A DNA stretch of 64,000 nt. Origin: Trichopria drosophilae. Its lineage: Eukaryota > Arthropoda > Insecta > Hymenoptera > Diapriidae. The stretch spans positions 46,833,001-46,897,000 of the forward strand of contig CM059582.1 in NCBI GenBank assembly GCA_030407085.1. The letters run 5' to 3'. Shown here piece after piece: positions 61,040 through 64,000 of this stretch. The translations under genes and the position numbers were made by a program. The first letter of the stretch is position 1. Each line of letters opens with the position of its first letter. The notes below the pieces were generated by a model. The model saw only the letters and a list, made by a program, of their open reading frames with translations, was not told where the DNA came from and searched no databases.

Positions 61040-61268
61040 ACACTCCGGGAGTAGAACTCGATTTTGCGCCCTGCAGCGAAATCTTCGGGTGCAAACTATC
61101 GAGTCCTATACCCCTCATATTAAAAAATATCGTACGCAACATGGGCGAAATATCGATCTCCTCACGAGTGTGATTATCACCCTCGCTTCGCTCGTGCGAC
61201 TAACTTTGCACTCGCCGAAGATCGGTAGTTACGCCCTTGGTACCTTATATACTAATACTATTTTCAAG
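61040..61268 (+). repeat. Dispersed repeat family A core, copy 5
   Basis: Starts 'acactccgggagtagaactc' and runs parallel to 8469-8690 throughout, including 'tattaaaaaatatcgta', 'gaaatatcgatctc', 'gcttcgctcgtgcgac' and 'cgaagatcggta'. The leader and tail modules seen in copy 1 are absent. Same orientation, about 52.6 kb apart. Confidence 0.75.
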
Positions 61269-64000
61269 GTAATATAAATTATCAAATTTGTTTTGTTCTT
61301 TTATAATTCACGGCGCCATATTTAATTTCGATCAAAGCAAAATTTCATTTTTACTTCAGAAAGTAAACCACCACGAGAAAGAAAAGACCACGGTCAAAAC
61401 CTAGAGAAATTGTACTTCAGATAAAAAATGTTATATATTTGGTTAATAATTACGTAGCTCGAAAGTTAACAACAAAAAATATACGATACTGCCAATTTTA
61501 ACCTGAATTTTAACTAGGAAAATGTTAACATCGTAGACATTTATTTTGAAATCATCCACATACAAACAAATTGACTTTAAATATACTGGTTAATATATTA
61601 CGACTTACTATGTACCGAAATATACTTTTTTTGCGATCATCATCACCAATATTATTATTGGTTTTTCTAAGTAAGGAAGGTAAGTGTTTAAATTAAATTT
61701 AGAAAGTTTGATGTTTAGTAAGAGTGTCACGTTTTCCCAAAACGTATCAAAATACATTATGTATGCTTATGACAAAAAGTTTCTTAGTAAATTTATCAAT
61801 ATCCTTACAGATCAGATACCAATCGAATTTCGTTCTTCTCTTTTAGTTTCGTAACTCGAAGGGAAGCCTTCGAGAGATAAATTTAGTTGGACACCCGTGC
61901 AAATGGAATAAAGGACAACTGACAACTGTAAAAATAAACATGAATCAAAAACGCTTAGACTAACTAAATAATGTATAGTGAGGGTTAATAATTTAGCATA
62001 AAAAAATTAATTTTTAAGCTATATTTGTTTACCCATGGCATCAATTTATATGCAATCTTTATCCCATATAGAAAATCGAAAACAAGAAACAAATCCACGA
62101 CACCGATACCACTACTCAATTCGAAAATACTTGTTTTTCGTGCATTCCTGACACTGATCTTTTTGATAACAAAAACTCCTCGCTTTTAGAAAGCTCGTAA
62201 AAATATCGGAAACATAGCTTTTAAAGCTCACCAGCCGAAGGGCAGAGATTTGTTTGGAAATTTTCGGAAACGTCGAACGTTTCTATTTACGCGAGTGGAA
62301 AAATTATTGTACAAATAATCACGCTTGTATCTTTCTTATCGGTGAGAGTAATCGAAAACAATTTGATTCGTAATTAATCGTAATCGGTTTTACATATTAA
62401 TCGAAGTGAAATTTACTCATTTGGTTAATGCACTCGAACGGATGGCGCGAAATATAAATCGTTGGTAAATTAAAGAACAATCGTTAATTGCGAAATTACA
62501 GGATCAAAATGGACGCTCCTCGAAAACGCGTTTGATAACGCCAATTTAATCTTCCTCGTCAATTACATATGTTTCAATTGATGCTCGTCAATTGAAAATG
62601 ATTATGCAAATTTGTTGGTAGTCGCACTTCGAAATGCAACACACGCCCTGAAATAATTTGGTCGCGTCATTAACGGTCAAAACGCGACCCAAGTGCGTCG
62701 ATTTCGAATGTTTTCCATTTATTCGATTTTGAAATTATTTTTTGCTCGTGAAATCTCGGCACCTTGCTGTAACACGCACAGATATGGATAACAGAAATAT
62801 TCGTGGGCATTTTTTTTCTTTACTCGCGAACATTTCGTTGTTTTGATTTGAGAATCTGAAACCGTTCGCTAGAACCTTTCAACTTGTAGCCGGCGTTAAC
62901 AGTGCAATAGTTCGAGATTATATTTTTTGTTTCGTTGAAATTTAGAACGGCGTTAAAATCTAGAGTTACTCCAACGAGTGACTCTTTTAAAGACAGGTGG
63001 TGCCTGTTGTTGTGTAATCCATCATGGCCTATCAACCGGAAAAATAGAACGTGTTGACAACCCGCAGCGAAGGCTTTTAAACAATTAATTTATCAATCTC
63101 TGCATGTATAGAAATCGCCGCTCAAATTCCTCCCGTTTATTTACAACGCGTTGTTTTTTTTCTGCAATCAGTGCACCAACTCTTTAAGAAGTAATAACAA
63201 CGATAATGCGATCCTGATATAAAAAAGAATCACCTTTATTGCGCTAAAAAGAAAATAAAATTTAATTCAATTGCTTTAATAACGTGTGAATGGGAAAGGA
63301 ACGAAGCTCAGTTCCATTTTGCAGAACGATGGAGATACTCGATAAGAAGCGATGTTATTCAAATGTATGTAAACGTTACTGAAATTATCACTAAGCATAT
63401 TTTCTTGTCAATTACAGAGCTATTTATTTTGTTTTGCCTATTTTCTTTTCTATCTTAACATGTATATTTTTTAAATAAATTTTAATGGATTCGATTAAGG
63501 CGATTTTGCAATGCTAAAATTATTTGTAGATAACGATAATTACCATTAGGAAAATCACATTAAAAATCATTTTCATGGCTATTTTTATAAGTGACATAAT
63601 GGACTTTCCTATGACATAAAGTATTTTTTAAATATTATTGGAAAATAAATGTGGAATTAATTCATTAACGCCCACAAGACCAAATTTTGCCATTGAAATT
63701 TGGGTTGTGGCCATGCAATTAGTACATTGAAAAAATATTTGGACATCTTATATCTTAAAGGATACTATTTCTAATATTAACATTTTTCGAAATGTCTTTT
63801 AACCATGGAAAAATAAAAAATTACTTTTTGTGCTCTATAAACATATTGTCATATGCCTAAAATCGATATGCACTGTTGGACTTGATATTTAGTCCCAGAC
63901 AGTAGAGTAAGTAGATCGTGTTCTTAATATCTAAATTTTAAATAAATGCAAAAAGCAAACTTAAAAGAAAACAAAATGTCAATCACAATGACAAATTCCT
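61269..64000. other. AT-rich non-coding DNA; possible regulatory patch near 62340-62720
   Basis: No gene or transposon recognised. Between 62340 and 62720, TAAT/ATTA cores are frequent, CpG is higher, and an octamer ATGCAAAT (POU-type site) lies at 62604-62611 beside two 'caattga' words. This would suit a developmental enhancer but is only a guess from composition. The end of the window (63200-64000) is plain AT-rich DNA. Confidence 0.4.

Overview
The window looks like AT-rich, gene-poor nuclear DNA from an insect. A hymenopteran is my best guess, but this is inference. The grounds are: a (TTAGG)n stretch (the arthropod telomere unit) at 7720-7790; long AT-rich tracts broken by short CpG-rich islands with GA/CT runs; many short foldback and MITE-like elements; and no operon-like packing of open frames. 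No protein-coding gene can be supported. Every open frame longer than about 100 codons lies either in simple repeat (14956-16282) or in a CpG-rich island where frames stay open on both strands by composition. I recognise no conserved domain, no reverse transcriptase or transposase, no rRNA, no convincing tRNA and no CRISPR array. The window may be intergenic DNA or long introns of an unseen gene.

Layout. 1-6180: AT-rich DNA with a (TC)n tract and an inverted pair of repeat family B (4563-5132 and 5541-5893). 6180-7215: CpG/GAGA island 1. 7550-8012: foldback with a TTAGG tract in its loop. 8340-8800: family A. 9180-9480: third copy of family B. 9704-9820: pogo-like MITE. 9895-10374: inverted repeat with a B-box-like motif on both arms. 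14053-14231: small foldback built of tandem units. 14970-16235: 1.27 kb degenerate trinucleotide array. 16860-17965: island 2. 18382-19194: a cluster of foldbacks around a hammerhead-like relic. 19468-20150: family A copies. 20165-27600: AT-rich, little visible. 27610-28030: head-to-head array of family D. 29865-31665: island 3 with a long polypurine tract. 31976-32752: old inverted repeat. 35253-35308: second hammerhead-like motif. 35950-36365: diverged tandem duplication. 40796-41471: inverted repeat. 41500-42800 and 44085-44870: islands 4 and 5. 43551-43696: a clean piggyBac-like MITE with TTAA flanks. 46931-47005: one-ended pogo-like MITE. 51444-52286: the best-preserved palindrome in the window. 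53555-54305: island 6. 54930-61268: scattered family D pieces, an (AT)n tract and a family A copy.

The main biology is therefore that of non-autonomous mobile DNA: at least seven inverted-repeat elements of several kinds and three dispersed repeat families in both orientations. The CpG/GAGA islands are the most likely sites of promoters, 5' exons or cis-regulatory modules, but transcript or comparative data would be needed to tie any of them to a gene. All identities and arm limits were judged by eye.
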